64,000 nt of DNA from Prochlorococcus sp. scB245a_520K10 (lineage in GTDB: Bacteria > Cyanobacteriota > Cyanobacteriia > PCC-6307 > Cyanobiaceae), in contig JFNU01000005.1 of assembly GCA_000634515.1 (NCBI GenBank), forward strand, positions 99,633 to 163,632. The letters are read 5' to 3'. The notes beneath the pieces are model-generated. The model saw nothing but the letters and a program-made list of their open reading frames with translations, did not search any database and was not told the origin of the DNA. The position numbers and the translations under genes are program-made. Of this stretch, positions 28,470 to 38,287 are shown piece after piece. Each line of letters opens with the position of its first letter. The stretch's first letter is position 1.

Positions 28470-29063
28470 TTGGAAAAAAGAAATCCCATTATATTGATTC
28501 ATGGTCTTTGGAATACTTCAAGTATTTTTTCTTCTATCACCTCAAAACTAGATGATATTGGAATTGAATATTTTGCTCCAACTCTTAAGCATTCATATGG
28601 AATGACTTCAATTATTGATTTGACAAATATATTAAACGAATTAATTTTAGAAAAATATGGTTTAGAAAAAGAATTAGATATTTTGGGATTCTCTATGGGA
28701 GGAATAATTGGAAGATACTGGCTTCAAAAATTTAATGGTTATAAAAGAACAAGAAGATTCATATCTATAGGTTCTCCTCACAAAGGAACATTTATAGCCC
28801 AATTAGTACCAAAATTCCCTTTTAGGGGAATATCAGAAATGAAAATAAAAAGTAAGTTTTTGAGAGAACTGGCAAAGAATGATTTTTTTCTTAATGATAT
28901 CGAATGTATAAATTTCTTTACCTATTGGGATCTGATGGTTTTCCCTGGCTGGTGGACTAATTTAAATTTAGGGAAAAAAATATCAGTAAAAGTATATAAA
29001 CATAGGAATCTTGTGAGAAATAATTCTGTGGTTGAAAAGATAATCGGTGAAATTATTATGTAG
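28470..29063 (+). CDS. Lipase-like alpha/beta hydrolase
   Basis: The 197-residue protein is an alpha/beta hydrolase of the triacylglycerol-lipase/LipA type. It begins IILIHGLW (oxyanion-hole HG motif), has the nucleophile elbow GFSMGG with Ser75, and SIGSPHKGT, which is typical of this class. A late His in YKHRNLVRN may complete the triad. No signal peptide is seen, so it is probably cytoplasmic. The substrate is unknown. It starts at TTG 28470, and its end overlaps the convergent prlC by 8 bp. Confidence 0.78.
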   Translation: MEKRNPIILIHGLWNTSSIFSSITSKLDDIGIEYFAPTLKHSYGMTSIIDLTNILNELILEKYGLEKELDILGFSMGGIIGRYWLQKFNGYKRTRRFISIGSPHKGTFIAQLVPKFPFRGISEMKIKSKFLRELAKNDFFLNDIECINFFTYWDLMVFPGWWTNLNLGKKISVKVYKHRNLVRNNSVVEKIIGEIIM

Positions 29064-31143
29064 CTCCAGATAGCCCCAAGTGTCTTATTAACGAATCTGT
29101 TTGTGGCTCTCTTCCTCTGAATAGTTTAAAGATGTCTAATGGAGGTAAACTTCCACCTAAGCTAAGTATTGTATCTTTGAATCTCTTTCCTATAAACTTT
29201 AAATCTTCAGAGTTTTCTAGATCGGCTTCTTCGAACATAGAAAAAGCATCAGCACTTAGAACCTCAGCCCATTTATAGGAGTAATATCCTGCAGAATAAC
29301 CTCCTGCAAATATATGACTAAAACAACAAAGAAATTTATCTTCTTTAATTGGAGAAATAACTGTAGTTTGTTTTGCAATTTCTCTTCTTATTTCATCTGC
29401 AGTTTTACCTTCGTTTTTATCGATACTACTGTGTAATCTGAGGTCTGTAATCGCAAAATGTAGTTGTCTAAGAGTAGCCATTCCACAATTAAAAGTTCGA
29501 TTATTTAGGAGCTTTTCAAAATTTTCATCAGACAATTTTTCTCCTGTTTTATAGTGCTTAGCAATATTCAAGAGTGTATTTTTATGGAAACACCAGTTTT
29601 CCATAAATTGACTTGGAAGTTCGACTGCATCCCATTCAACATTATTGATGCCAGCTGCTTGAGGAAGATTTACAGTGGTAAGCATGTGTTGAAGGCCATG
29701 GCCAAATTCATGGAATAGTGTCTGAACTTCTTCGAAACTCATCAAACTAGGTTTATCTTTTGATGGTGGAGTCTGATTACAAACAAGATAAGCTACCGGT
29801 AGGGTCTTTTTGCCAATATTATTTTTGTTCAAGCATTCGTCCATCCAAGCCCCTCCTCTTTTAGATTCAGGCCTAGAATATGGATCGAGGTAAAAAGATG
29901 CTATTTTGTTATCTTCTTTATTTAAAATATTAAAAAATAAAACGTCATCATTCCACAGAGGTACTTCATCAGTTGCCTCGACAACTTTAATTTCAAAAAG
30001 TTTTTCACTTAATTTAAATAAACCTTTCAATACATCATTTAGGGGGAACCAAGGTCTCAATGACTCTTGATCTAAATTGAGCTTTTCCTTTCTAAGAAGT
30101 TCAGACCAATAACTAATATCCCATGGCTCAATATTTTGAGATTTTGGAAATCCATTAGTTTTAGAAAACTTATCGAGCGTTTCTAATTCAATTTTAGCGG
30201 TTTTGAATGCTGGTTCTCTCAATTCTTCTAAAAGTTTTTCAACATTCTTTATTTCCTTTGCCATTTTTGTTGACAAACTTAATTCTGCCCAACTTTTATA
30301 GCCGAGAAGACTAGCCTTTTTAGTTCTAAGAGATAATATTTCTTCAATGATTTGAGAATTATTATTTTCTCCTTGGGAAGCCCTACCAACGAACGCCTTA
30401 TATAGTTTTTCTCTTAGGTTACGATCGGTAGCATATGTCATAAATGACGTATAAGTTGGAATATCTAGACTTAATTTCCAAGGACCATTATTAATATCAA
30501 CTTCACCTTCTTTTTTTAAATGATTGTGAGCAGAAATTGCCATCAATTCAAGAACTCGTTCAGGAAGACCATCAACTTCGGATTTTTTATTTAATATTAA
30601 AATCCAATTATTAGTGGCATCAAGAACATTGTTGCTAAAGTCTGTTGATAGCTTTCCAAGCTTTTCTGAGATTTTGTTGAATTCTTCCTGATCATTTTTT
30701 TGTAGTGAAATTCCTCTATGCTGCATCTCAAGAATTTCCTTTTCTAAAATTCTGTTTTTTATTTGATCAAAGTTATTTTTCTCTTTAAGTTTTACTAAGG
30801 AATTATAAATTATTTTACTTTGTCCAAATTTGTTACTCAAGCTGATAATCTCGGGAAGAAATTTTGAATAAATATCTCTAAGACTTTCAGAATTATTCAC
30901 TGCATTTAGGTGACTTATTACTCCCCAACTCCACCTAAGAATTTCATTGACTTCATTTAAAGGATTAATTACTTTATCCCAATTTAAATCGTTATTAACC
31001 AAATAATAAGATAAATTTTTCTCTATTCCTTTAAAGTCTTCGTCTATCTTTTCTAGTACTAATGGAAATTGTTTATTGATGTTTTCTGGAGTGAATTTTT
31101 TAAATTCTGGTAAATCTCCATATTTAAAAATTGAGGTATACAT
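29056..31143 (-). CDS. prlC: Oligopeptidase A-like M3 metallopeptidase
   Basis: It is a cytoplasmic zinc endopeptidase that trims oligopeptides. The 695-residue protein has the M3 catalytic motif HEFGHGLQHM (HExxH) with the third ligand glutamate about 25 residues later in WDAVELPSQFMENW, and the C-terminal GGYSAGYYSYKWAEVLSADAF, which is a signature of M3A enzymes. Length is normal. The ATG is 31143. Its downstream neighbour overlaps it tail to tail. Confidence 0.93.
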   Translation of the reverse strand: MYTSIFKYGDLPEFKKFTPENINKQFPLVLEKIDEDFKGIEKNLSYYLVNNDLNWDKVINPLNEVNEILRWSWGVISHLNAVNNSESLRDIYSKFLPEIISLSNKFGQSKIIYNSLVKLKEKNNFDQIKNRILEKEILEMQHRGISLQKNDQEEFNKISEKLGKLSTDFSNNVLDATNNWILILNKKSEVDGLPERVLELMAISAHNHLKKEGEVDINNGPWKLSLDIPTYTSFMTYATDRNLREKLYKAFVGRASQGENNNSQIIEEILSLRTKKASLLGYKSWAELSLSTKMAKEIKNVEKLLEELREPAFKTAKIELETLDKFSKTNGFPKSQNIEPWDISYWSELLRKEKLNLDQESLRPWFPLNDVLKGLFKLSEKLFEIKVVEATDEVPLWNDDVLFFNILNKEDNKIASFYLDPYSRPESKRGGAWMDECLNKNNIGKKTLPVAYLVCNQTPPSKDKPSLMSFEEVQTLFHEFGHGLQHMLTTVNLPQAAGINNVEWDAVELPSQFMENWCFHKNTLLNIAKHYKTGEKLSDENFEKLLNNRTFNCGMATLRQLHFAITDLRLHSSIDKNEGKTADEIRREIAKQTTVISPIKEDKFLCCFSHIFAGGYSAGYYSYKWAEVLSADAFSMFEEADLENSEDLKFIGKRFKDTILSLGGSLPPLDIFKLFRGREPQTDSLIRHLGLSGAT

Positions 31144-31155
31144 TTATTAATAGAA

Positions 31156-32697
31156 TTAACTAACTAATGGGGTGATTATCCCAACTAATTTAGCCAAAGT
31201 TAGTTGCTGACTGAGAGCATTGGTTGAAGATTCATATAAATTTATGGCGATTTTAGGCCAAAAACCTATCACTAAAGTAGGCAATAATAAACTAAAACCA
31301 ATCGTTAATTCTCTACCATTCATCTCTTTAACTGTCGCTAGTGCTGGAATTCTAGGTCCAAAAAATACTCTTCTACACATTGATAGTAGATATATTGGGG
31401 TTAAAACTAGACCAATAGCAGCAATAAGAATCGTGATTGATCTAAATAAAGAGCTAAACCCTTCTTGACTTGTGATACCCAGAAATACAGTTATTTCGCT
31501 AATAAAACCGCTCATGCCAGGTAATGCTAGAGAAGCTAGAGAACTCGCTAAGAAAAAAGCAAAAGTTATTGGCAAAACCTTTGCTAAGCCTCCCATATTT
31601 GGAATAGAAAGAGTATTTGTTCTTTCATAAAATGATCCCGTGACAAAAAACATAGCTGCTGCAATAAGACCGTGACTAATCATTTGAAGCATTGCTCCGC
31701 TTATTCCTAAAGCATCAACTGCTCCAATTCCCAAAAGAACAAATCCCATGTGACTTACTGAGCTACATGCAATTCTCCTTTTAACATTATCTTGTGCAAA
31801 TGCATTTAATGCACCATAAATTATATTAATGATTCCAAGAATAATTAATGCAGGTGCAATTTGAAGATGTACTTCAGGTAATATTTGAACGTTGAATCTT
31901 AAGAGAGCGTAGCCTCCCATTTTTAAAAGTATTCCAGCTAGTAACATTGACACTGGTGCATTTGCCTCTCCATGCGCATCTGGTAACCAAGTATGAAGTG
32001 GAAAGATAGGTAGTTTCACCCCAAAACCAATTAAGAATCCGAGATAGGACAGTAATGCTAGGCTACCTGTTACGTGTTTGTTGGTTAAGTCGGTAATATT
32101 TAAAGTAAATGCATCACCACTCAAGGCTAGGGCTAAACCACTTATTAGGATTAATAAAGAAGCTAAAGCGGTGTAAAGAATAAATTTGGTGGCTGCATAT
32201 AATTTCTTATTCCCTCCCCATATAGCAATAAGAAGATATACCGGAACCAACTCAAGTTCCCAAGCCAAGAAAAATAATAGGAAATCTTGTGAAAGGAAAA
32301 CTAGCCCCTGAGCTGATGCTTGAACTAATAAAAGAGCAAAATATAAATTAGATTTTTTCTTTATTTTCCAACTTGCTGCAGCTGATAAAAATGTAATTAA
32401 CCCGCTCAAAGCTACTAATGGAGCTGATAAACCATCTACACCAAGAGACCACTCTAATCCTATTGAAGGAAGCCATGCAGCTCTTTCTACAAGTTGCAAG
32501 GAGCTATCTGAAGGATTAAATTTTTGGAAAAGTACGCCTAATATCAGTAAAAAATCTACAAATAAAAAACTCAATGAGATATTTCTTGGTAATGTATTAT
32601 CTTCTCCCTCTTTCGAACTTAAGAAAGGCATTAATAATGCCCCAATTATAGGCAGTAAAACAATAGAGGATAGCCAAGGAAAAGATTCTAAATTCAT
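31156..32697 (-). CDS. ndhD: NAD(P)H-quinone oxidoreductase chain 4 (NdhD)
   Basis: NdhD is a large proton-pumping membrane subunit of NDH-1, related to NuoM and antiporters. The 513-residue protein has about 14 membrane segments. Diagnostic motifs are [26 protein letters not shown] with the conserved Glu, [18 protein letters not shown] with conserved Lys/His, and [14 protein letters not shown]. In cyanobacteria different NdhD paralogues separate respiratory and CO2-uptake complexes; this looks like the respiratory/cyclic type but that is not certain. It lies 12 bp upstream of prlC on the same strand. Confidence 0.93.
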   Translation of the reverse strand: MNLESFPWLSSIVLLPIIGALLMPFLSSKEGEDNTLPRNISLSFLFVDFLLILGVLFQKFNPSDSSLQLVERAAWLPSIGLEWSLGVDGLSAPLVALSGLITFLSAAASWKIKKKSNLYFALLLVQASAQGLVFLSQDFLLFFLAWELELVPVYLLIAIWGGNKKLYAATKFILYTALASLLILISGLALALSGDAFTLNITDLTNKHVTGSLALLSYLGFLIGFGVKLPIFPLHTWLPDAHGEANAPVSMLLAGILLKMGGYALLRFNVQILPEVHLQIAPALIILGIINIIYGALNAFAQDNVKRRIACSSVSHMGFVLLGIGAVDALGISGAMLQMISHGLIAAAMFFVTGSFYERTNTLSIPNMGGLAKVLPITFAFFLASSLASLALPGMSGFISEITVFLGITSQEGFSSLFRSITILIAAIGLVLTPIYLLSMCRRVFFGPRIPALATVKEMNGRELTIGFSLLLPTLVIGFWPKIAINLYESSTNALSQQLTLAKLVGIITPLVS

Positions 32698-32776
32698 TTA
32701 TGGAATGAATAATTTTTTTATTCTAGTTGAAGATGTACTAGCTTGAGACTATAACATTAAAAATGCCTAAGTAAAA

Positions 32777-33724
32777 CTACTTACCAAGGATAGTGCTAAT
32801 TTTACTCCCTATAGTTTGAACGTTTAAATAAGGTGCTCTACTTGCTACACCTGACTTCTCCCAAGCTTTTACCATCGCATTACTTACGTTTTTGCCATTT
32901 TCCTTTTTACACAACGCTAAGATACTTGGTCCCGCTCCACTAATTGCGCACCCTAATGCTCCTGCTTGGAGCGCTGCATTTTTGACTTCCATTCCTCCTT
33001 TAATAAGTTTCCATCGGTAAGGTTCATGTAGCCTATCAAACATTCCCTCTTTTATTAATTCCTCATTTCCTGTTTTTAATCCATTTAGTAATAAAGTAAG
33101 CGCCCCCATATTTGTTACTGCATCAGATATAGGTACATTCTTGGGCATTACTTTCCTTGCTTCGCTTGTGCTTAATCGAATAGCAGGGATAGCTACAACA
33201 GCTTTAATGGAATCGTGCCAATCACATTTTATGATTCTCCACCTTTGAGAAGATGTCCGGGCGGTCAAACAAAGCCCCCCCAGCAGAGAGGGAACTACAT
33301 TATCAGGATGACCTTCAATATCGATGGCAAGTTCAAGGAGTTTTTCTTTAGGCAGGGGGGAGTCCATTATTGCATTTGCTCCGATTAGTCCAGCAACTAT
33401 TGCTGTAGCACTGCTCCCAAGTCCTCGAGCAGGAGGCACAGCGAGTTTAACTCTTGCTTCAAGTGCAAAAGAAGTCATATTTGCACTCTCCCATACTTTC
33501 TGAGCAGCTCTAAAAACAAGATTTTCAGGCCCGCCTCTTAAATGATTCCCATCTGAGCTTTCCATTATTAAATCAAATCTATCTCCATCGCCTTCGATTC
33601 TTGTGAAGATAAATTCATTATACAGATCTAATGCTGCACCAAGGCAGTCAAACCCAGGCCCTAAATTGGCAGTTGTGGAAGGTACTGTAACCCTTATTTT
33701 TTTACCTACTTCAGGAATAGACAT
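32777..33724 (-). CDS. thrB: Homoserine kinase
   Basis: It phosphorylates homoserine with ATP for threonine synthesis. The 315-residue GHMP kinase has STTANLGPGFDCLGAAL at the N-terminus, the ATP-binding PPARGLGSSATAIVAGL, GHPDNVVPSLLGG and CAISGAGPSILAL. Length is standard. It starts at ATG 33724, 6 bp after glk, forming a group with glk and thrS upstream. Confidence 0.96.
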   Translation of the reverse strand: MSIPEVGKKIRVTVPSTTANLGPGFDCLGAALDLYNEFIFTRIEGDGDRFDLIMESSDGNHLRGGPENLVFRAAQKVWESANMTSFALEARVKLAVPPARGLGSSATAIVAGLIGANAIMDSPLPKEKLLELAIDIEGHPDNVVPSLLGGLCLTARTSSQRWRIIKCDWHDSIKAVVAIPAIRLSTSEARKVMPKNVPISDAVTNMGALTLLLNGLKTGNEELIKEGMFDRLHEPYRWKLIKGGMEVKNAALQAGALGCAISGAGPSILALCKKENGKNVSNAMVKAWEKSGVASRAPYLNVQTIGSKISTILGK

Positions 33725-33730
33725 TTTTTA

Positions 33731-34765
33731 CTAAGTTTTCAAAAGCATTTTTGCTCTGCAGGCTGCACTAAAAAGTCCAAACTCTTCATCTAAAATTACT
33801 TTCACAGGTATTGTTTTAAGAATATCTTTTAATCTTCCCTTGTCGAAAAATTGTTTCATAAATAAATCTGATTTAAAGTTTTTGAAATGTTTTGGTGCGG
33901 TCCCGCCAGAAATCCATAACCCGCCAAAGCATAATTCTTGGAGAGCAACGTCTCCTAATAAAGATGCATAAGTGCCTAACCAAATCCTCTCAACTTCAAT
34001 CATTAGCTGATCCCCTTCTTTAGAAAGGCTGCAAATTTTTTCAGGGAGTTCTTTTCTTGAAGCATCAGAAATTTTAATTTCTTTTAAATATTTTTGTAGA
34101 GGATGGTTTTGGGCATCAGGTTTGCTTAGTCTCCATTCGGCTATTCTTGATAAACCAGTACCGCTAACAATTCTTTCACAAGATATCCTCTCAACTTTTA
34201 GGTAATTCTTGAGCCAAATCTTTAATTCCCACTCTAATTTTGACTTTGGAGAGTATTCAATATGACCACCTTCACTAACTAAAACTTTTACCTTTTTTCC
34301 TGATATTATGCCCCTTGAAATGCCCAAACCAGTCCCTGCTCCAACAATTGCATGCAAATCATTATTAGCACCTTCAGAATGTGTTCCATTTTGGAGAGTA
34401 GAGTATTGATTTCTTTTTAAATATGGTATTCCATAAATTTGTACTGCGAAATCATTTATTAACTCGCAGCTTTTAAAATTAAAATTGTTCTTTAATTCAT
34501 TTCCAGAAATATTCCATGACAAGTTAATGATTTTTGCGTTGTTGTTAGATAAAGGACCTGCTACGGCGAAACATGCAGAAGAAGGATGAGAAATATTTTT
34601 GCATTCATTTTGAAGAAAATCTTCTAAGATTAGCTCAAAAGAATCCCAATCAGAAGATTTATATTTTTTTTTGAATATTAACTTAGGTGAATCATCATTT
34701 ATTGCTTTTTCGAATATTCCCAGTAGAACCTTTGTACCTCCTAAATCACAAGCAAGAAAATTCAT
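33731..34765 (-). CDS. glk: Glucokinase
   Basis: It phosphorylates glucose with ATP. The 344-residue protein fits the bacterial Glk family: DLGGTKVLLGIF at the N-terminus (phosphate-1 loop), AVAGPL, INDFAVQIYG with the catalytic Asp, AIVGAGTGLGISR, and SEGGHIEYSP in which the usual zinc-binding His-Cys cluster is absent. Marine picocyanobacteria can take up some glucose, which fits a functional enzyme; that role is inferred. It lies between thrS (10 bp upstream) and thrB. Confidence 0.9.
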   Translation of the reverse strand: MNFLACDLGGTKVLLGIFEKAINDDSPKLIFKKKYKSSDWDSFELILEDFLQNECKNISHPSSACFAVAGPLSNNNAKIINLSWNISGNELKNNFNFKSCELINDFAVQIYGIPYLKRNQYSTLQNGTHSEGANNDLHAIVGAGTGLGISRGIISGKKVKVLVSEGGHIEYSPKSKLEWELKIWLKNYLKVERISCERIVSGTGLSRIAEWRLSKPDAQNHPLQKYLKEIKISDASRKELPEKICSLSKEGDQLMIEVERIWLGTYASLLGDVALQELCFGGLWISGGTAPKHFKNFKSDLFMKQFFDKGRLKDILKTIPVKVILDEEFGLFSAACRAKMLLKT

Positions 34766-34775
34766 ATACTTAAAG

Positions 34776-36692
34776 CTATTCTGTTCTACCTTTTTTTTCT
34801 ATTAATTCATCCATAAATTTGTAAAGGTTAGGTAAATTTAATATTCCTAAATTCCTCCCATTCAAAGCTCTTAAGGCGACTGAATCGATTTCCTCTTCTT
34901 TATCTCCAATTACTCCAATTAAGGGCACTCTCCCGAGAGTTGCCTCTCTTATTTTATATCCTATTTTTTCATTCCTAATATCAACTTTTGATCGGTAACC
35001 ATTGTTATTTAGTAATTCATTAAACTTTAAACACTTTTCAATATTTCTATCGGTAATGCTCAATAAAATTATTTGATAAGGAGCAAGCCAAATTGGGAAT
35101 TTCGCCTCATATTGTTCAATTAAGATTCCGATAAATCTTTCAAAGGATCCTAAAATTGCTCTATGAAGCATAACTGGATTTCTTTTTTCATTATCAATAT
35201 CTACATAAGTTGCATCCAATCTAATAGGCATTGAGAAATCAACCTGAATAGTTCCACATTGCCATACTCTATTAAGACAATCTTTTAACGAGAATTCTAT
35301 TTTTGGACCATAAAAAGCACCTTCTCCAGGTTGGAGTTCCCATTTTAGATTCTTATTGTTGAGAGCCTTGGTAAGAGACTCTTCTGATTTATCCCAAATC
35401 TCTTCACTACCTACCCTTTTTTCAGGACGAGTTGACAATTTGATAATGATTTCATCAAAACCAAAAGTTTTATAAACCTCGAAAACAAGATCTATAAAAA
35501 TAGATACCTCTTCTTGAATTTGATCTTCTGTGCAGAATATGTGTGCATCATCTTGAGTAAAGTTTCTTACCCTCATTAAGCCGTGCAGTGCACCAGAAGG
35601 CTCATTTCTGTGACAAGAACCAAATTCAGCAAGACGAATAGGTAAATCCTTATAACTTTTTAAGCCTTGATTAAATACTTGAATATGACATGGACAATTC
35701 ATTGGTTTAATTGCATAAGTTCTATTTTCTGATGCGGTAGTGAACATATCATCTCTAAATTTTTCCCAATGACCAGACTTTTCCCAAAGAGATTTGTCAA
35801 CAGCTTGTGGGGTTTTAATTTCTAAATAATCATTATTTTTAAGTATTTCTCTTATGTATTTTTCCAGTACCTGGTATATTGTCCATCCATTTGGATGCCA
35901 AAAAATCATACCGGGAGATTCTTCTTGTATATGAAAAAGTGAATGTTTTTTTCCAAGTTTTCTATGATCTCTTTTTTCGGCCTCTTCAATTCTTGTTAAG
36001 TAGTCATTGAGTTCTTTTTCTTTAGCCCATGCAGTTCCATATATTCTCTGTAATGATTCATTATCACTATTACCCCTCCAGTATGAACCTGATAATTTAA
36101 GTAATTTAAAGTGTCTCAAATGTCTTGTGTTGGGTACGTGAGGTCCTCTACACATATCAATATATTCTTCATGCTTGTATAGATTGATTAGACCTTCTTC
36201 AGGAATTTCTTCAATTATTCGTAATTTAAAAGTCTCATCTCTTTCTTTAAAAGTTTTAATTGCTTCTTTTTTAGAAACTTGTAAAACTTCAACGTTGTAA
36301 TTTGTTTTTATTAATTTGTTAATTCTATCTTCAATTTTTATTAAATCTTCAGGAGTAAATCTGTATTCAGAAAAAATATCGTAGTAAAAACCATCTTCAA
36401 TTACAGGCCCAATTGCCATTTTAATATCAGGGTAAATTTGTTTAACTGCATGTCCAATAAGGTGAGCGAAGGAATGTCTTATTATTTCAATTCCTTCTTC
36501 ATCTTTTGATGTAATGATTACAACTTTGGAATCTTTTTTTATTGGGATAGTGGCATCAAGGAGAGCATCATTTACTTTCCCAGCAATTGTTGCTTTAGCT
36601 AATCCAGGACCTATACTCTGCGCAATTTCAAGAATAGTTACAGAGTTTTCGAAAACCTTTTTTGAACCATCAGGCAAGGAAATTATTGGCAT
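34776..36692 (-). CDS. thrS: Threonine--tRNA ligase
   Basis: It charges tRNA-Thr. The 638-residue class II enzyme has the TGS domain (about 1-60), the editing domain with [10 protein letters not shown] and CRGPH, the catalytic core with motif 2 [24 protein letters not shown], a zinc site with MNCPCH, motif 3 AILGSFERF, and the anticodon-binding domain at about 530-638. Full length is standard. It lies 3 bp after trpS on the same strand, so the two aminoacyl-tRNA synthetase genes are adjacent. Confidence 0.97.
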   Translation of the reverse strand: MPIISLPDGSKKVFENSVTILEIAQSIGPGLAKATIAGKVNDALLDATIPIKKDSKVVIITSKDEEGIEIIRHSFAHLIGHAVKQIYPDIKMAIGPVIEDGFYYDIFSEYRFTPEDLIKIEDRINKLIKTNYNVEVLQVSKKEAIKTFKERDETFKLRIIEEIPEEGLINLYKHEEYIDMCRGPHVPNTRHLRHFKLLKLSGSYWRGNSDNESLQRIYGTAWAKEKELNDYLTRIEEAEKRDHRKLGKKHSLFHIQEESPGMIFWHPNGWTIYQVLEKYIREILKNNDYLEIKTPQAVDKSLWEKSGHWEKFRDDMFTTASENRTYAIKPMNCPCHIQVFNQGLKSYKDLPIRLAEFGSCHRNEPSGALHGLMRVRNFTQDDAHIFCTEDQIQEEVSIFIDLVFEVYKTFGFDEIIIKLSTRPEKRVGSEEIWDKSEESLTKALNNKNLKWELQPGEGAFYGPKIEFSLKDCLNRVWQCGTIQVDFSMPIRLDATYVDIDNEKRNPVMLHRAILGSFERFIGILIEQYEAKFPIWLAPYQIILLSITDRNIEKCLKFNELLNNNGYRSKVDIRNEKIGYKIREATLGRVPLIGVIGDKEEEIDSVALRALNGRNLGILNLPNLYKFMDELIEKKGRTE

Positions 36693-36695
36693 AAT

Positions 36696-37712
36696 TTATT
36701 TCTCCATTTCAAAGAATCCCAATTTTGATTTAACTCTTTTTAAAGTTTTATTAGCTAAATCTTCAGCTTTTTCATGCCCTTCAAGAAGGATTTTATTTAA
36801 CTGATAAGGATCATTTATTAATAATTTATATTTTTCTTGAATAGGTTTTAGTGATTCAATAAGTTGTTCAGTAATTAATTTTTTAAATGCTCCCCATCCA
36901 GTATCGGATAATTCATTTTCACATTGAGATATTTCTTTGCCAGATAATATTGAGTAAATCATTAGAAGATTTTTAGATTCTGGCCTCTCAGGATTGTTAA
37001 ATTCTATTCCAATATAACTGTCACTTTTTGCTCTTTTTATTTTTTTCGTGATTATTTCAGGAGTATCTAACAAATTGATTCTACTCCCTTCATTTGGATC
37101 ACTTTTACTCATCTTTTTTGAACCATCAATTAAACTCATTATTTTTGATCCATTCTTCATAATAATTGGTTGAGGGATTTTTAAAATATTTTTATCCTTA
37201 CTAAATCTGGCGTTTATTCTTTGTTGTGCAATATCTCTGGCAAGTTCAAGATGTTGTTTTTGATCCTCACCTACTGGTACGAAGTCAGCGTCGTATAGAA
37301 GGATGTCTGCAGCCATCAGGATCGGATAGTCAAATAATCCAATAGATACATTATTACCTTGTTGTATGGATTTTTCTTTGAATTGAATCATTCTTTCCAT
37401 CCAATTTATTGGGGTCATGCAATTCAATATCCAACAAAGTTCTGAATGTGCAGATATTTGACTTTGGACAAAAATTGAACATATTTTGGGATCTATCCCA
37501 CAAGCGACGTACAAGGCTGCAGTGGAGATAGTGTTCTTAGATAATTCTTTGGGATTATATGTGGCAGTTATGGCATGTAAATCAACCACACATAGAAATG
37601 TTTCATATTGCTCTTGCAGAGTTACCCAATTATTGATTGCTCCAAGCCAATTCCCAATATGTAAATCACCAGTTGGTTGAACTCCCGAAAGAATTCTTTT
37701 TTTATTTGTCAT
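36696..37712 (-). CDS. trpS: Tryptophan--tRNA ligase
   Basis: It charges tRNA-Trp. The 338-residue class I enzyme has the HIGH-type motif in GVQPTGDLHIGNWLGA, CVDLHAIT, the YPILMAADILLYDADFVPVGEDQKQHLELARD region and the KMSKS loop as KKMSKSDPNE. Its ATG start overlaps the 3' end of the upstream arginine/glycine-rich gene by 11 bp, so the two are probably translationally coupled. Confidence 0.97.
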   Translation of the reverse strand: MTNKKRILSGVQPTGDLHIGNWLGAINNWVTLQEQYETFLCVVDLHAITATYNPKELSKNTISTAALYVACGIDPKICSIFVQSQISAHSELCWILNCMTPINWMERMIQFKEKSIQQGNNVSIGLFDYPILMAADILLYDADFVPVGEDQKQHLELARDIAQQRINARFSKDKNILKIPQPIIMKNGSKIMSLIDGSKKMSKSDPNEGSRINLLDTPEIITKKIKRAKSDSYIGIEFNNPERPESKNLLMIYSILSGKEISQCENELSDTGWGAFKKLITEQLIESLKPIQEKYKLLINDPYQLNKILLEGHEKAEDLANKTLKRVKSKLGFFEMEK

Positions 37713-38121
37713 CCTCTTCTAATTCGACTGATGGAATTTCTTGATTTAATGAACTTTTAAAAGGTCTTGCAAAGGGGTCAGGAGCTGTTTTCTTCTCTTC
37801 ATAAGGATTTTGGGATTGTCTATTCGGAGAAGAGTTTTTATTATTTTTTGCATATTCTGTGATTGATTCAATCAATTTTTCATCTTTGATCATTTCGCTA
37901 AGTGTTCTAACCGAGAAACCCAGAACTGCAACGGTAGATCTCAATTGAAAGGTTTCTTGTATTGATTTAACAGCTTTCATTTCATTATCACTCAATCTAA
38001 TGCGGAATCCTCCTCCATCTCTTCTGCCGCCCGATCTATCTCTGAAATTAGATCTTTCATTGTTAGAACGACCTCTGTAATTTTCTTGCACAGGATTATT
38101 GCTGAAATTTGAATTAGACAT
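37702..38121 (-). CDS. Arginine/glycine-rich protein of unknown function
   Basis: The 139-residue protein starts with a disordered Asn/Arg/Gly-rich tail (about 12-45, with YRGRSNNERSNFRDRSGGRRDGGG), has one predicted folded segment (about 46-95, FRIRLSDNEMKAVKSIQETFQLRSTVAVLGFSVRTL in two pieces) and ends in an acidic Pro/Glu-rich tail. I do not recognise a family. The RG/RGG-like start resembles RNA-binding tails, so an RNA role is possible but unproven. It overlaps trpS by 11 bp. Confidence 0.65.
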   Translation of the reverse strand: MSNSNFSNNPVQENYRGRSNNERSNFRDRSGGRRDGGGFRIRLSDNEMKAVKSIQETFQLRSTVAVLGFSVRTLSEMIKDEKLIESITEYAKNNKNSSPNRQSQNPYEEKKTAPDPFARPFKSSLNQEIPSVELEEDDK

Positions 38122-38287
38122 CTTGATGTTTCTTAGGTTATTTAAATAGTCTATTAACTTAGCATCTTGTTATGCAATAAGTCTTTTTAAAAACCTTAAA
38201 TTTTTATCTTTTGATTAACGACTTTTGAAATTTTGCTTTTCTCATTCACAACTTGCATTAAAATAAAATTAGAAAAAATAAAGTATT

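Noticed and set aside
31220..31468. An 82-codon plus-strand open frame opposite ndhD
   Set aside because: It is antisense to conserved membrane segments of NdhD and has no supporting motif or start signal.
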